This document shows, piece by piece, positions 1 through 12,536 of a stretch of 64,000 bases of DNA. Numbering within the stretch: the stretch's first letter is position 1; each line of letters begins with the position of its first letter. Made by a program: the position numbers and the translations under genes. The stretch spans positions 7,006,001 to 7,070,000 of the forward strand of contig CAVNZM010000014.1 in assembly GCA_963693365.1 (NCBI GenBank). The letters are read 5' to 3'. The notes beneath the pieces were generated by a model. The model was not told where the DNA came from. It worked only from the letters and a program-made list of their open reading frames with translations, and did no database searches. This DNA is from Amoebidium appalachense (taxonomy: Eukaryota; Ichthyosporea).

Positions 1-123
1 CTAGTGGGTGTTGCATTCGGAGACACGAAAAAGCCTAAGCCTAAGCAAACACAGGGAACTTCCACATTTAAAAAAAACAACAGTATCGAATTAATCCCCC
101 CCCCCCCCCCCCCCCCCCCATTT

Positions 124-227
124 TTAGTAGAGGTCGCTGCTCTCGACTCTTCTCATCAGCAGATACAGTTTAGCGTCTTGCTCAATCCCCTGCAAACATA
201 CCCCAACAAGAATGATCAGATATGGTT

Positions 228-264
<37 letters not shown>

Positions 265-403
265 ACATCCCCCCAAACGCACACGCACACACGCACACCA
301 ACCCACATACACAAGCAACCAAACAAATAAACGAAAAAGCACACACACACCCATACACCCGCACACATACACACTTTCTCTCTCTCCCTCCCCCTCCCCC
401 CCC

Positions 404-436
<33 letters not shown>

Positions 437-1112
437 CCCCCCCCCCCCCTCTCAACCCCACACGGCCATATTATCACCCCCATATAAACCACCACCATCC
501 ACCCCCCCACAACCACCCAAAACACAAACCACCACTCGCACACATACCTTCCCTCCAACCAACAAATCCATCGAGCACATACACACTAATCAACACGAAC
601 ACCACTGCAAAAATCCAGGGGTAATCCGTGCACACACACACACGCACGTACACATGCACCACACCCATTCACATGTACATATATGCACACACGTCCATGC
701 ACACACAAGCACACATATCTCACACATGCACGCACACCCGTGCACACACACACACATGTGCACACCACCGTATGTACTTATACGGTGTACAGAACAGGAA
801 CCCCCGTCTTCACAAACCAAACGATAACTTGCAAACCAACAGACACACACGCCACAGACACAGCCTGAATCCAACGGCATCTCTACACAATGGAGAAAGG
901 TAGAACATGCGCGTTGGGGTGGGGGTGGGGGGTGGGGGGATGGGGGCAGCACGGAGGCCTAAAGGGGGTTGGGGGGGGGGGGGGTGGGGGGGGGGGGGGT
1001 CGGGGGCACGCCAAGCATGCATAGCAGATGCGCTGGGCAAGTAGACGGAGAGGAAACTAATGAATTGGAGCATCACTGTGGAAGGTGTGTGTGTGTGTGC
1101 AAATGCATGCCA

Positions 1113-1164
<52 letters not shown>

Positions 1165-1978
1165 ATGTGTACATGCGTGCGCATGTGAGCCTGTGTGTGT
1201 GTACATGTGCCTGCTTGCCTGTAATGTGTCCCTGTGTGTGCATTGTGTCTGTATGTGCACATGCATGTGCCTGGATGCCTGTGTTTTTGAGGCTGTGTGC
1301 CTGTATGCCTGTGTCTATGAGCCTGTGTATGTCTGTGCCCTTGAGTGCCTGTGTATTCTTCCTGTGTGTGTGCGCCTGTGTCAACTGTGTATTCCTGTGC
1401 CTGTGTGTCTGTGCGCCTGTGTGCCTGTGTATTTCCGTGTCTGTGTGCCTGTGCCTGCCTGTGTACCTTATCCTCGTATCTGTGTTTCTGTGGGTGTGCT
1501 TGTGCCTGTGTGTGTGTGCCTGTGCCTGTGCCTGTGTGTGTGCTTGTGCCTGTGCCTGTGTGTGTGCTTGTGCCTGTGCCTGTGCACATGTGCACACTCT
1601 CACCTGCAGGTTCCTAGCATCCCCCCTCAGGCACATCAGCAGTCCCCCGTAGCTCACATACACTGCCAGCTTATCTTTCTCCTCCTCATCTAGACGGTAC
1701 ACCCGCCCATACATCACATACTCGAACTTATCTGCTAGGGTGGCACGCATCTGGGGGTCGTACTCCCTGGAAGGGGGGGAGGGCGGTTTGAGTGTGGCAA
1801 AGGGTGCCAAGTACACATTTATAAATAACCTTAGCGCGAGGAAAGGGTTAGAAGGGAGAAGGGGGGGGGGGGGGGGGGGAGGGGGGGTCAAGGAGGAAAG
1901 GGGAGAGGGGCTTTACAGCTCAGATCACGTTACGAAGCTACAATATGAGAGACTGTGCAGGAGACATCAAGAGGGAGC

Positions 1979-2010
<32 letters not shown>

Positions 2011-2745
2011 CAACAAGAGGGACAGAGTGTGTGTATACTTGTGCAGAGGGAAGGGCAGCGCGAAAAAGCGCAGCTACCGGGGGGGGGGGGGGGGGAGATG
2101 TTCCGGAAGAAGCGACAGTTGTAGGGGACAGGGATGCAAAGAACATAAACAGCCCCCTTCCCCCCCCCCCCCCTCCCCCCCCCCCACACACACATACACA
2201 CGCACACCATGGGAGAAGCATACACAAATGTTACGTGGGAGGGAACTAAAAAGAAGAACCTTTCCTTGAAGAGGGAAGGGGTTGAAGGGGGGAGGGGGGA
2301 GAGGGGGGGAGGGGGGTTGGAGCTGGGAAACACGGCAGCAACAACATAAAAAAAGACAAACCAAAATAGGTGGACTAGAGGAGAAAACTAGGTGTGCATG
2401 GAAGAAACACTAAGGGCTCGGGGGTGCTGGTGGTGGTGGTGGTGGTGGGGGGGGGGGGGGGGGGGGGGGGAGGGGAGGGAGGGGTTCAAGCCCGGGGGTG
2501 TTGGGTGGATGTAAACTGACAGCTCAGCACAAATGCCCGTGTACGTCAGTGTGTGAACACGTGCGTGCATGTGTGCACGGATACATGTGCTTGGTCTACA
2601 TGTGCAGTGTGTGTGGGTGACCGCATCTGTGCTTGTGCACGTGCCCGCTGCGTGTGCCCGTGGGGTTGTACAAACACGTGTGTTTTCACGTGTGTCTGAT
2701 ATCTGTAGTGTGTGCACACGTGAGCATTGTGTGCGCGTGCACGCG

Positions 2746-2800
<55 letters not shown>

Positions 2801-2963
2801 CGTGTGTGCTTGCACCTACCCCGAGTCTGCAATACCCTCCTCGCTAAGTCGTGTGGCCAGGGCAATGGTAAACTTATCCCCCAACTCCACAGGGTAAAGC
2901 TCCGTATTAACGTCCAGAAGAAGATCCATCTCGTAGTTCTCAGATGAGCACCACAGACGTGTC

Positions 2964-3012
<49 letters not shown>

Positions 3013-3079
3013 GCGTGTGTGTGTGTGTGTGCGTGTATTATGTGTTTGTGTGTGTGTGTGTGCATGTGTGCGTGTATTA

Positions 3080-3120
<41 letters not shown>

Positions 3121-3769
3121 ATGTGTGTGCATGCACATGTACCCATGACCCGCGTATGTTAAAAAGAGTGTACTATGAGTATCCAGGACCTCCGGGGTTT
3201 GAAAGGAAAGAAGGGGGGGGGGGGGAGGGGGAGGGGGGGGGGGACTTTAGAAGTAGCAACGAGGATTTCCACGAGAGGACGGGAGAGTGGCACCTCCTCG
3301 TCCTCCCGAATTACTGGAACGGAGGGGGGGGGGAGAAGGGGGAGGGGGGGGGGGGGGGTGTCACGGGGAGGGGAAGCAAGTATACACATGGCTGAGCCAT
3401 CAAAGAATGACAGTGAGCGAAAGGGATTTCCAGGAGTGAAGGCGGGGGGAGAGGGGGGGAGGGGAGGGATGAGGGGAAGGGCGGGAAAAGGAGGTGTAGA
3501 GCAAGGGCATCGTAAGCGTGTGATGTGCAGGCTCAGAATGGAAAAGAAAGAGGGAAAAAGGCTTGGTGGGTAGGAACACGCACAAACGCGTTAATCAAGC
3601 AATCACACACGCAAGGGAGCACGCATAGACACACCCACACGGACAGGCACGCACACACACACGCTCACGCACCTCTGGGGAAGGGCTTCCTCGCTACATC
3701 GTTAACGTCTGGGTCGAGCTGTTTTACGCCGAAGATGTCCTCCAGCAGGATGGGGTTGACGCCTGCCAT
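124..3769 (-). CDS. RPB8: RNA polymerases I/II/III shared subunit RPB8 (RPABC3), 4 exons
   Basis: The coding exons on the minus strand are 3673-3769, 2820-2964, 1604-1766 and 124-189, which total 471 bp and give 156 residues plus TAA. Human RPB8 has 150. All junctions are GT-AG and the phases agree: a Val codon is split at the first junction and a Gly codon at the second. The start lies in [16 protein letters not shown] and aligns with the family N-terminus. Family blocks visible in order are [47 protein letters not shown] and the C-terminal YLLMRR. RPB8 is a small OB-fold subunit common to the three nuclear RNA polymerases. Intron 1 opens with GT-rich sequence and ends in a long CA tract running into the acceptor. 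The C-terminus (VESSDLY) is slightly longer than in animals. Confidence 0.95.
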
Positions 3770-5615
3770 GGCTATAGGAAATAAATAGAGGGCGCAAACA
3801 AAAAGTGCGTGTGCGTGCGTGTGGACGTACGTATACGCGTGTGGGTTTTATTCACCCCACAGCTAGCTTTCCACTTGGTTGTGATTTTCTTCCGCCAGCT
3901 CAGATGTACATGTGACAAGAAGCGTAGCCTAAATTGTAAAATATTTTTAGGCGTATTATTCGCAAAGAGTATTTAATAATCCAATCGTACGGCTACTTGG
4001 TGCAATCGAAGCGATGCAGCCACCGATTTCTGGGCCTAAGACTGAAATCGAATATGGCGGGAGCTGTGAGAACTGAACTTCGCGCGCAGATCTGACGGCC
4101 GCGGTAGAGGGAAGCAGAGAAAGACGCCTGTGTGGAAGGCCCTGACAAGACCAGCAAGTAGACCGCCGAGTAGCTAAGCTCACAGTGACGTGTATGTGTG
4201 CATATTTTCATGCATGCATGCTACGTGCGCCCGCCCTCCATGTGCACATGTTTTTACACAAGCCGAAATTACACTCGCGCCTAAAAGTGGGCCCGGGTAC
4301 GAACGTTAGGCTCTACGTGCTGAACGGATACGCCGTAGCTCTAGATCTTCGTGGTAACCAAGTGGCCAGGAGATAAGGAGCCGGTTGTGGGAGTGGTGGT
4401 GGTGACGGCGATGGTGGTGTTGGGAGAGGGGAAAGGGGGGAGGGGGGATCGGGTCGGGGCTGGGAGGGGTGGAGGAAGGGTAAGGGGACTGGTGAGCGAG
4501 CACACAGTGAGAGCTGAACATTTTCTGTAGGTAGGAGGGGGAGTTGGGGAGGGGGGAGGGGAGGGGGGGAGAGAGAGGGGGGGGGGGGGGGGGCGGTGGG
4601 GGATCAGGGGGGGGAGAGGGGGGAGGGGGAGGGGCGAGAAAGGAAGAGGGTATATGACTGGTGACGGTGAGCAAGAGTCATGGACAAAGTTTGTACGTAT
4701 GTACGTGTATCCAGCCTATATCTACGGAGGAGGAAGACCGGTGAACGGGGCACCACCAAGAAAGATAAACGACTGAACGTCAAACCGGTATAATAATACG
4801 CATGTGCGCCAGCTCAGCTGGTCTGCATCTCTGCATCTGACATCTCTCAAGTCTTCGTCAGTTGATCATGTTTCATTTTCGTACTGACACACATAACCCC
4901 CTTAGCTGGTTTTCAGGGCATGCAGCGCAGGTGCGGACCCGGAGAGTGGGAGGGGGGAGCAGAGGCCTATAGTGCAAGTATAGCTATAAGCAAGTATATA
5001 AGCTTAGGCACAGATGTCTGGCACTAACGTTGGTCGGGAGGCCTATACATAGAAATTGTAGTCTTCCGAAGAGGGAGAGCTTATGATGCGAACACAGTAT
5101 GAAGCACAATAACTCGAGAAGATTGAGTTCTAGATTTGCGGATATATACAGCAATTTAAAAACAGCTGAAGGTGAGACCAACCTGCCAGCCCGGCCTGCT
5201 GGGAGCAAGATCTTAGGAGGAGGAGGAGGGGGAGGGGGGGAGGGGGGGGGGGGGGGGGGGGGGAATAGGATATAGTCGTCGATCGCAAAGATGTTACACA
5301 TCTCGTGTGTATTTGGACTCTTACATATGTGCCTTCCATGTTGGCAGTGGGCCCAGCCCCGCTGCCTGACCTTCGTGATTGTGCGGCCATTATTGGCGCC
5401 TCTGTACTATATTTAGAATATCCTACACTATATACTGGGTTTTGCATGCCTATTTCATACTGTATCCCTTTCTGGTCAAAAGGTTCTGGTAGTTCGATTA
5501 CGATAAAATTAAAACGCAGAGTATCCACATGCATCACTGCACTATTATCAAATTAGACTTCATAACTGTGCACTTTCAACCGGTCATTCACTCAACTTTC
5601 GCATTGGCCTCTTTC
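3770..5615. other. Spacer between RPB8 and the forkhead gene
   Basis: This stretch holds the RPB8 5' flank and the 3' flank of the forkhead gene. About 3840-4330 and 4680-5210 are non-repetitive. G-rich blocks lie near 4430-4640 and 5218-5264. Open frames here (for example 5130-5537 on the minus strand) match nothing I recognise and are partly poly-Pro from the G-rich block. I see no convincing exon. Confidence 0.5.
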
Positions 5616-7160
5616 TCAATTCGTCAGCACAGGGGCCCATGTGTGCTCCCATTCCTGCAGCCAGTCGGTTTTCAGAAATTCGAACGCAGTAGTATGGAGA
5701 GACGGGCAGAAGTCATAACTGAAGAGGGGGGTGTCCAAACATAGATCATCGGGTGTGTACAGGCCCGTAGGGGAGGGGGGAAACTGCATATCAGGGTCCA
5801 CGAGGTGGAATGGGCTGGGAAGGCACGTGGTGGCCGTGGGTGGGGGAGACAGCGGAGCAGAGATGTCGTGTGGGGGGGTGAAGTCTACTCCCATGGCTGC
5901 TAGAAGGTCTTCCACCGTCTGTATTTGGGGGGGTGTGGGTTAGAACTCCGACACCAGAGCCAGGAGTACAAGACAGCCAGTGATGTTGGTGTGGAATTGA
6001 TGGGGGGATGAAGTTGTGGCGGGAAATGGGCTAACGGCAGTTGAGGGGAAGGGAAGGGGCACGGTACGTTAGACGAGGCCTCCCGGGGGGAAAGGGCCCA
6101 GATGTGGGTGTGGGTGTGGGTGTCTGGGGGGGGGGGGGGGGGGGAGGGGGGGGAGGGGGGGGTACACAGCACAAGGTGCCAAGACAAAAACTAGACCGTC
6201 GGAATACCTTCATCTTATAACAGGCACATCTAGGGGTTCCTATAAAAAGGTTTCCCTAACCCGGTGGCTACCGCGTGGTTATTGTGTGTGTTAGGGAAGC
6301 GGGGTGGGTGGGTGGGGGTGGGTGGGGGGGAGGGAGGCAGGTAGGAATCCAAGTGTGAACGATGGGAGAGAAAGGGGGTAGGGAGGTAGAATGACTTGCA
6401 CACACACCTGTGCTGTGTCGATGGAGGCCAGAGACGAGGTATCATCCTCAAGTTCTGTCCAGCTGGCTGCAGAGTGAATACTGTGGGAGCTAGGTGTGTC
6501 TACGGAAGCAGGAGACAGAGGAAACACGTATTGATTAGTGCTGGATGACAGCTCCGTAGGGAAGGAAAATGAGACGGGGGGGTGTGAATACGACGGAGGA
6601 CTGAGCGGGCTGGCGATAGCGGAGGATGTGGAGTGGGACCTTTGCTTCTTTGGCCTAGGGAGGGTGGGGGCATCTGGGTGGGAGGGACGTTTGCGTGCAG
6701 GCTGCTTGTTCTCCTTTGCGTCCATGTGATTGTAATCTATCGCCCAGAAGGCCCCCTTGCCTGGTTCATGGTCCTCTCTTGGTACCTTCACAAAGCACTT
6801 CTTGAGAGACAGATTGTGCCGAATGGAGTTCTGTGGGGAGGCGGAGGGGAGGTTAAAAACTGGACGGACGACAGTTACACGTTAAACCCCTTCCGTTCCC
6901 CTCTCCCCCACCCTCGAAGTAACATCAAAGAGAAAAACCTGTCCACCCTTACACATACGTGCGCATGCACGCACGCACACACACACACGACCCGCACAAG
7001 CTCTCACCTTCCAGCTCTGGTCGGCCTCCCCATAGAAGGGAAAGTTCGATTCTATCCACTGGTAAATGCCCGCAAGTGTTAGCTTTTTCTCCTCCGTGCT
7101 GGCGATGGCGAGCATAATCAACGCTGCGTACGAGTACGCGGGCTTCTCTGCGTGAGACAT
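5616..7160 (-). CDS. Forkhead-box (FOX) transcription factor, 3 exons
   Basis: Exons 7008-7160, 6408-6830 and 5616-5918 are all phase 0 with GT-AG junctions and encode 292 residues. The forkhead winged-helix domain fills roughly residues 5-95. It shows [14 protein letters not shown] (helix 1), [15 protein letters not shown] (helix 2), the recognition helix [13 protein letters not shown] starting at residue 52, and the wing segment [11 protein letters not shown] basic stretch after the domain (ARKR, RPKKQR) looks like a nuclear localisation signal. The rest is rich in Ser, Thr and Pro, ending in an acidic-hydrophobic region with several Phe and Trp that resembles an activation domain. Intron 1 falls exactly before the recognition helix. 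The ATG at 7160 places the domain at the extreme N-terminus. The frame stays open upstream to 7202, so a longer first exon is possible. I cannot assign a FOX subclass. Confidence 0.92.
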
Positions 7161-8819
7161 ATTGCCGTTTCTCACCTTTCTCACTGTCCAAAGAATATAC
7201 AAAAAAAAATGCTTTTCTTTAAGTGTTATGTATGACCTTAGTGGTTGTGTTCAAGAAATGAACGAATAAGTGTGCGATTGTGTGCGATGGTGGTCTTTTT
7301 CGGCTTTTATACATCGGAGATCGACACACATCTCCCTACACCTGCAGGAAGGTCTAATAGGGCATTAGAAAGCTAAGAAATATCTTCATTATTGAACAAA
7401 AGTTCTTCTTGGCTTTGGGCAAAACTAATTATAAGTTATCTATTTTGGTGTTCTTTTGGGTACTTTCCTGGTCGTTGTGTCGGACTGGTACGTACAGGTC
7501 GCTTGTTACAAGATTCAAACCAGCATGGGGGGTGTTGGGGGACAAAGGGGTCTCTGTCGCTCATCCTATTGGTTGACTTTTCGCGCGCAGCAAGCCGGTT
7601 TCCCAATTAGGCTATTTCAATTGAGCCGCCAGTCAATAGGAAAGTGCATTCCCAGCCGCAGGCTGGAGCAGCTAGCAATGCAGAAACTCGGCGGTGAGTC
7701 AACTATTAATCAGACTGGAGTTTCGCATGGCATAGCAAAAAAAACTGAGTAGGAAAAAAAGCATGTAGAGCCTAAAAAGATTAAGAAAATAGCTGCATTC
7801 AATTTATGGCAACTTTTTTCTAGCGCATTTTTCTCCAACTTGACCGGATGCCGGTCCCACTCCGCCGCCCCGCGGCACGCTGGAGTACCAACACAAGTGT
7901 TTCAAGGTGTGACCGGGACCCGGGCAACCTTGGCGAAGGCTTGGCGAAGCATTCTCAGGCAAATGAAGATTTATCTGTACTCACACATAATCTATATGCA
8001 TGTATGAGTATACTTATCCAATGTGTTATAAAAGAAAACATGCGACAATACGCGCTGGTTTATGATTTGTAGGACTCGTTTACGAGTAAAGCGCATGATC
8101 ATCCAATTGGTCCACATGTAAGGTATGTGGGCTGGCATGCATGCGCGTTGGAATGTGGATGGACGAATTCTAACTGCCAATCATTGAGCCCGTTTTAAAC
8201 TAAGCCTTCAAGCATGGGAGCATCACAAATTCACAATCCCTGCACGTGAGACCCCCTCTATGCTCTATCATACTCGAAAATTACCAACTGAAGATTATAT
8301 TCTTTGCATAATACTGTTTGTTGTGTCAAATATTCTTTCTGTTATCAGTTTGCTTCAACATATATGCTTGGGTACAGCGCCTTATCATATCACTGAGCTG
8401 AGCCTCATCATGATGCGCATCGGCGCCGCCCCCTGCACACTGTGCTCTGCACAGCACAGAGCACAAGGCATATGCTGATGATGTGCATGATCATGGATTT
8501 ACCATGATGGTGTATGGCATAAGAGCCTCGGGATCTTCAAGTCACTCGAGACTTGGCAAGTTATTTTTTTATTATTATTTTTTTTTCTGTACAAGTAGTT
8601 CATTTCAGTACTTGTATGGTAAGTTACTAAGGCTGTAAGGGCTGTGAATCACTATTGATGCTAATACTGTGTTACAGTGAGCCAACATATGTACAAAAAA
8701 GTTTTGAAGCTCCCACACAGGTACGCGTATGCACGCGCATGTGAATTCAAATGGTTGGAAAATTGTGTGCCGCATATATCGAAAGAGGGATTGACATATA
8801 TCTGCGTAACTGTGTATAC

Positions 8820-8850
<31 letters not shown>

Positions 8851-8935
8851 CGTGTGACACGTGTCTGTGCACATGTGTGTGTGTGCGCGCGCGTGTGTGT
8901 GTGTGGAAGTGGCATGCGTCACACCCTCACACGTA
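7161..8935. other. 5' flank of the forkhead gene and spacer
   Basis: Mostly non-repetitive, moderately AT-rich DNA. A CCAAT box in reverse orientation (ATTGG) lies near 7569. A small hairpin with 9-bp arms (TGTGCTCTG at 8441-8449, complement at 8457-8465) is present. G-rich and TG-rich sequence begins at about 8820. I see no exon. Confidence 0.4.
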
Positions 8936-8943
8936 CTGACGGT

Positions 8944-9154
8944 CAGGGATGTGTCGGTCACTGGCCGGGTGGGTTTCGGGCGGGTTTACGCAAAGGCCGG
9001 GTGGATCTCGGGCCGGGTCGTCTTTTTTTCGGTCCGGGCCGGGTTGGTTCTCGGGTCTTGGACCCTTGTGATCGGGTTGACCCGCGGGTTACCAAATGCG
9101 AAAACCTCGGGTGTTCGCCCGGACTGGCCATATATGATACGTGTGTACATGTAT

Positions 9155-9188
<34 letters not shown>

Positions 9189-9790
9189 ACGTGTGTGTGT
9201 GTGTGTGTGATATGCTTGCGTGCGTGCGTGCTGTGTGTGCACATGTGCTCGCGGTGTGTGTGTGGCTTTTCCACGCATGGTGTCTACATGTGAACAGACA
9301 GCGCTCGTGTGCTTGCGGCTTACTTGATTATAGAGAGCTTGGTAGTGGTGACTAAAGCAAACACAACGTAACGTGCACAGCAGTTACGATTGTCTCTCTC
9401 TTTTTTCTTTTTCTTTTTCTTTTTCTTTTTATATTAAAGCGCTAGCCTAGCCTCAGTACTCTACTACTGTAGCTAACTATGCCTCGGCAATGTTTATACT
9501 GTCTACCATATATGGACATGAATAAAATACCGTATTGTTATTAGTTCACTGTGCAATCCCTGAAAACCAATTATCAATCCAAATTTACTACTTATTATGG
9601 TTAATAGATCATGCTTTACCCTGACTCGGCGGGAACTGACCGGGTCAGAGCCATCGGTCGGGCTGGGTACGGGTCTGACCCGCCGGGTCATAAAGCCGAC
9701 CGGGTTTGGGCAAAAATGCCCCGGTCGGGGTTGGGTAACGCCGACCTGGCCGGGTTGGTTCTCGGGTCGACCCAACCCGACACATCCCTG
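8944..9790. mobile_element. Non-autonomous hAT-superfamily DNA transposon (847 bp) with 8-bp target duplication
   Basis: The element begins CAGGGATGTGTCGG and ends with the exact complement CCGACACATCCCTG. It is flanked on both sides by the same 8 bases, CTGACGGT, at 8936-8943 and 9791-9798. An 8-bp target site duplication with a CAGGG-type inverted end is the signature of hAT transposons. There is no transposase frame inside, so it would be a MITE-like passenger moved in trans. The interior has GGGT/GGCC-rich arms sharing the direct repeat CCGGGTTGGTTCTCGGGTC (near 9040 and 9750), a TG microsatellite near 9155-9210 and a pyrimidine run near 9391-9429. The intact duplication and matching ends suggest a fairly recent insertion. 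Confidence 0.88.
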
Positions 9791-9798
9791 CTGACGGT

Positions 9799-10839
9799 GT
9801 GCACGCGCTGCGATGAACTTTAACGTTCGCTGCAGGCCGATTTTTCCTTACACTCTCGCGACCGCGTGCATGCTTTCTGTCGCGACGCCTCGATGGTTCG
9901 ATAGAGTCCAGTGTTCGCTGAATGTGTAAGGAAAAATAAGGAGCCATCTCAGTACAATAGGTGGCAGGCGTCACACAACAAATGACGGGGTTTACCGTCT
10001 GAAACTGATTGGAAGGAAGAAGGAAAGCGCAGGTGTGCGTCGCAAAGAATGCGTAATTTCGGAGACGTTTGGGTCTATCTATTCTATTTGTTATCCCAGA
10101 TCCGACCTGTCTAAATCTGAGCTTGACTGAGCGGCCGGCGCTATTATATACCCTTGAATATTTATAGTGCGGCACAAGGATTGCACCCTAAATCTTTTAT
10201 ATAGTGCTAAGAGGGCTAAGACGTCTAGAAGGTGCAGCCAAGTTTACGTAATGCTGACGTAATGGCTATAGAAACTGATCGAACTGAACGGAAGGCTGAT
10301 AGCGAACTTATAGTCTTGGCTATCCTAATATAGTAGCTTTCCCGAATATATCTAGAGTCTGAAGAGCCTAATCTAAGGTGATCGGGATCCTATACAAATC
10401 TACCATAAAAAGCTATATTCCTTTCTCTATACCATTGGTCTAGCACGCATTCTAAAAACTAACCATATATAGTCTATTTTTCCCTACTACTATTGGTCGA
10501 TAATGGTCATACATGACACCCATTATCATTTAGCAATACGATTGGCGCAGAGGGCACCAATCGAGACGGCAGCATGCAGGCCTTGAAATCAACACTGAAA
10601 AATAATGGAGGTTACTACATAAATCAGATGCTACGGGTAAAAGGAAAACATTGTATAATTCTCTACATAAATACTGTATTCAAGCCACAAATACCGCATG
10701 TACCAGTGCTTTTGCCGTGCCTTTGTGATATGCTCACCACTTGCTCACATTGGCATATCCCCCAGACGTCGACATGCATTCCAGATGCGTTCCGAGCCAA
10801 TCGCACGCGAGCATTGGACCATGTGACCTGTTGGAAAAC
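9799..10839. other. Spacer, mostly unique AT-rich sequence
   Basis: No exon is recognised. A 13-base inverted pair (TTTTTCCTTACAC near 9842 and its complement near 9925) is visible. Several CCAAT/ATTGG boxes lie at 10430-10830, consistent with promoter-like DNA upstream of the weak gene candidate at 10840. A 103-codon open frame starting at 10574 has no recognisable feature. Confidence 0.35.
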
Positions 10840-11287
10840 ATGGTGCCTGCGTCATGGCGTAATGCTTGCGGTCACGCGGTGGTGACCAAAAATGGGCTTG
10901 TGGCAGATGTGTGTCGCATGGCGCGCAGGTACAGTAAAAGATATATGTCATATGCCCCACTTATTATTTTAGGTAAGAAAGGAAACAAAGAGGAATCAAC
11001 TTCGGTGAGAGAATCGCAACATAGAGGTTCAAGCACTCTGTCAAGGAAGGGGAGAGAAAGTGGAGAGAGGAGAGAGGGTGGGCCGGGGGGAGGGAGGAGG
11101 GGGGTGGGGGTGGGGGGAGGGAGGGGGGGTATACATACACACAAGCATGCGCGCGCGCGCACACACACTCACTCATTCACACACTTACACACAGGCATAC
11201 AGAGAGTGAGAAAGACAAATGCGGCATAGAGACCCGCACACACGCCAGACACACACACACTCGCATACAAAATGCGAGAGAGAGAGA

Positions 11288-11325
<38 letters not shown>

Positions 11326-11864
11326 GGGGGAGGGGAGGGGGAGAGAAGGGGGGGGGGGGGGAGGGGGGAGGGAGGGAGGGAGAGAGGGAGGGAGGGGGAG
11401 AGAGAGAGAGAGCCTTTGAGAGAGAGAGAGTGTGTGTGTGTGTGTGACACACACACACACACGCACACACGCACACACACACACACGCACACCTGCACGC
11501 GTGCGCACACACACGCAAACACACCAGGGACAAGTAGGCTGCCCCCCACCTTCACGTACATAGGTCGAGTGAATCAACTCTGCCTTAAAGATCTGCTTCG
11601 CTGCACACTTCCCTTGTCCGTTTGTTTCGACACTAATTACTAATGCGTCTCCGATTTCCAACCCCCCTCCCCACCCTCCTCCCCCTCCCCCTTCATCCGT
11701 TCCTTCTCCTACCACCTCTCCTCCTCTCCTATTGCTCCATATAACACGCTCTCCCACGGCGATTCATTTCCTCCCCCACTTTAGTTTTTTCCGCATCCCC
11801 TTCATCTTTTATTTGTAACTGCAAGGCTTCAGCATTACCATGCAATTATGCACACGTGGGTGCA

Positions 11865-11937
<73 letters not shown>

Positions 11938-12042
11938 GCATGCACGTGCGCGCACACACCCCTGCACAGTGTGAGCCGCCAAAAAATCAGTGCTCGAACA
12001 GCTCCTCTTGCTCTAAAGTGACCGGGCCACTCGGCTAACCCC

Positions 12043-12084
<42 letters not shown>

Positions 12085-12536
12085 CACCACCTCAACAACA
12101 AAAGAACCAAGACGAACCCCCCTCCCCCCCCCCAAAAAAAAAAAAAAAAACACACACACAAACACACCCACACGCGCCCTTAATGCCGCCCCCCCCCCCC
12201 CCCCTCCCCCCCCTCCCCCCTCCCCCCTCCCCCCCCCCCCCCCCACACACACACACACCACCAACACTGCCTGCCCCCCACGTGTGGAATGAATTCGAAA
12301 ATAAGAAACCGTTCAGCCGCGTACAGCAGTATAGTATGTGCAAGGGGAGGAAGGGGAAGGGGGAAGTGGGAAAGCTTCCTGGGAAACCCTACGTTAAGAA
12401 TTTAAAAAGGGCCATGGGATTGGTTGGCGTTAATGGAGTAGCTGCTATAGGTATTCTTTGCTCCAGGACTCGGGTTGATGTGACTGCTGCCACCCGGGGG
12501 AGGGGGAGGGGCTCCTCAAGTGCCTTTTCTTTTTGA
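10840..12536 (+). CDS. Weak candidate: small two-exon gene of unknown function
   Basis: An ATG at 10840 opens a frame (starting MVPASWRNACGHAVVT) that reaches a good donor, CGCAG|GTACAG, at 10928. CCAAT boxes lie just upstream, near 10796 and 10813. In matching phase, an acceptor with a pyrimidine-rich tract (TTTGCTCCAG, ending 12466) leads to a short exon 12467-12536 ending RGRGRG-Ser-rich and TGA. The joined product would be 52 residues. I do not recognise it, and a phase match by chance is one in three. The intron contains CA, GA, poly-C and poly-G runs like the introns of the real genes here. Treat it as a hypothesis only. Confidence 0.18.
11550..11632 (-). other. Possible orphan exon on the minus strand
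   Basis: Between an acceptor-like ATTAG and a donor AAG|GTGGGG, one frame reads VETNGQGKCAAKQIFKAEL and continues for a few residues. It has a non-repetitive amino-acid composition unlike the surrounding repeat-coded frames. The CAAKQIF segment resembles a protein-kinase beta-3 strand with its lysine, but no other kinase motif is found nearby. Another possible minus-strand terminal exon ends in EQEELFEH and TGA at about 11992-12037. I could not join either to a gene. Confidence 0.15.

Noticed and set aside
969-1652. Cys-Val-rich frames in TG tracts, here and at many places such as 2967, 26286, 54098 and 61651
   Set aside because: They are translations of (TG)n. They have no unique sequence and lie in introns or spacers of well-supported genes.
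5130-5537. 135-codon minus-strand frame downstream of the forkhead gene
   Set aside because: No recognisable motif, and its C-terminal half is poly-Pro from a G-rich block.
9842-9938. TTTTTCCTTACAC inverted pair considered as a transposon
   Set aside because: No target-site duplication, and it is low in complexity.
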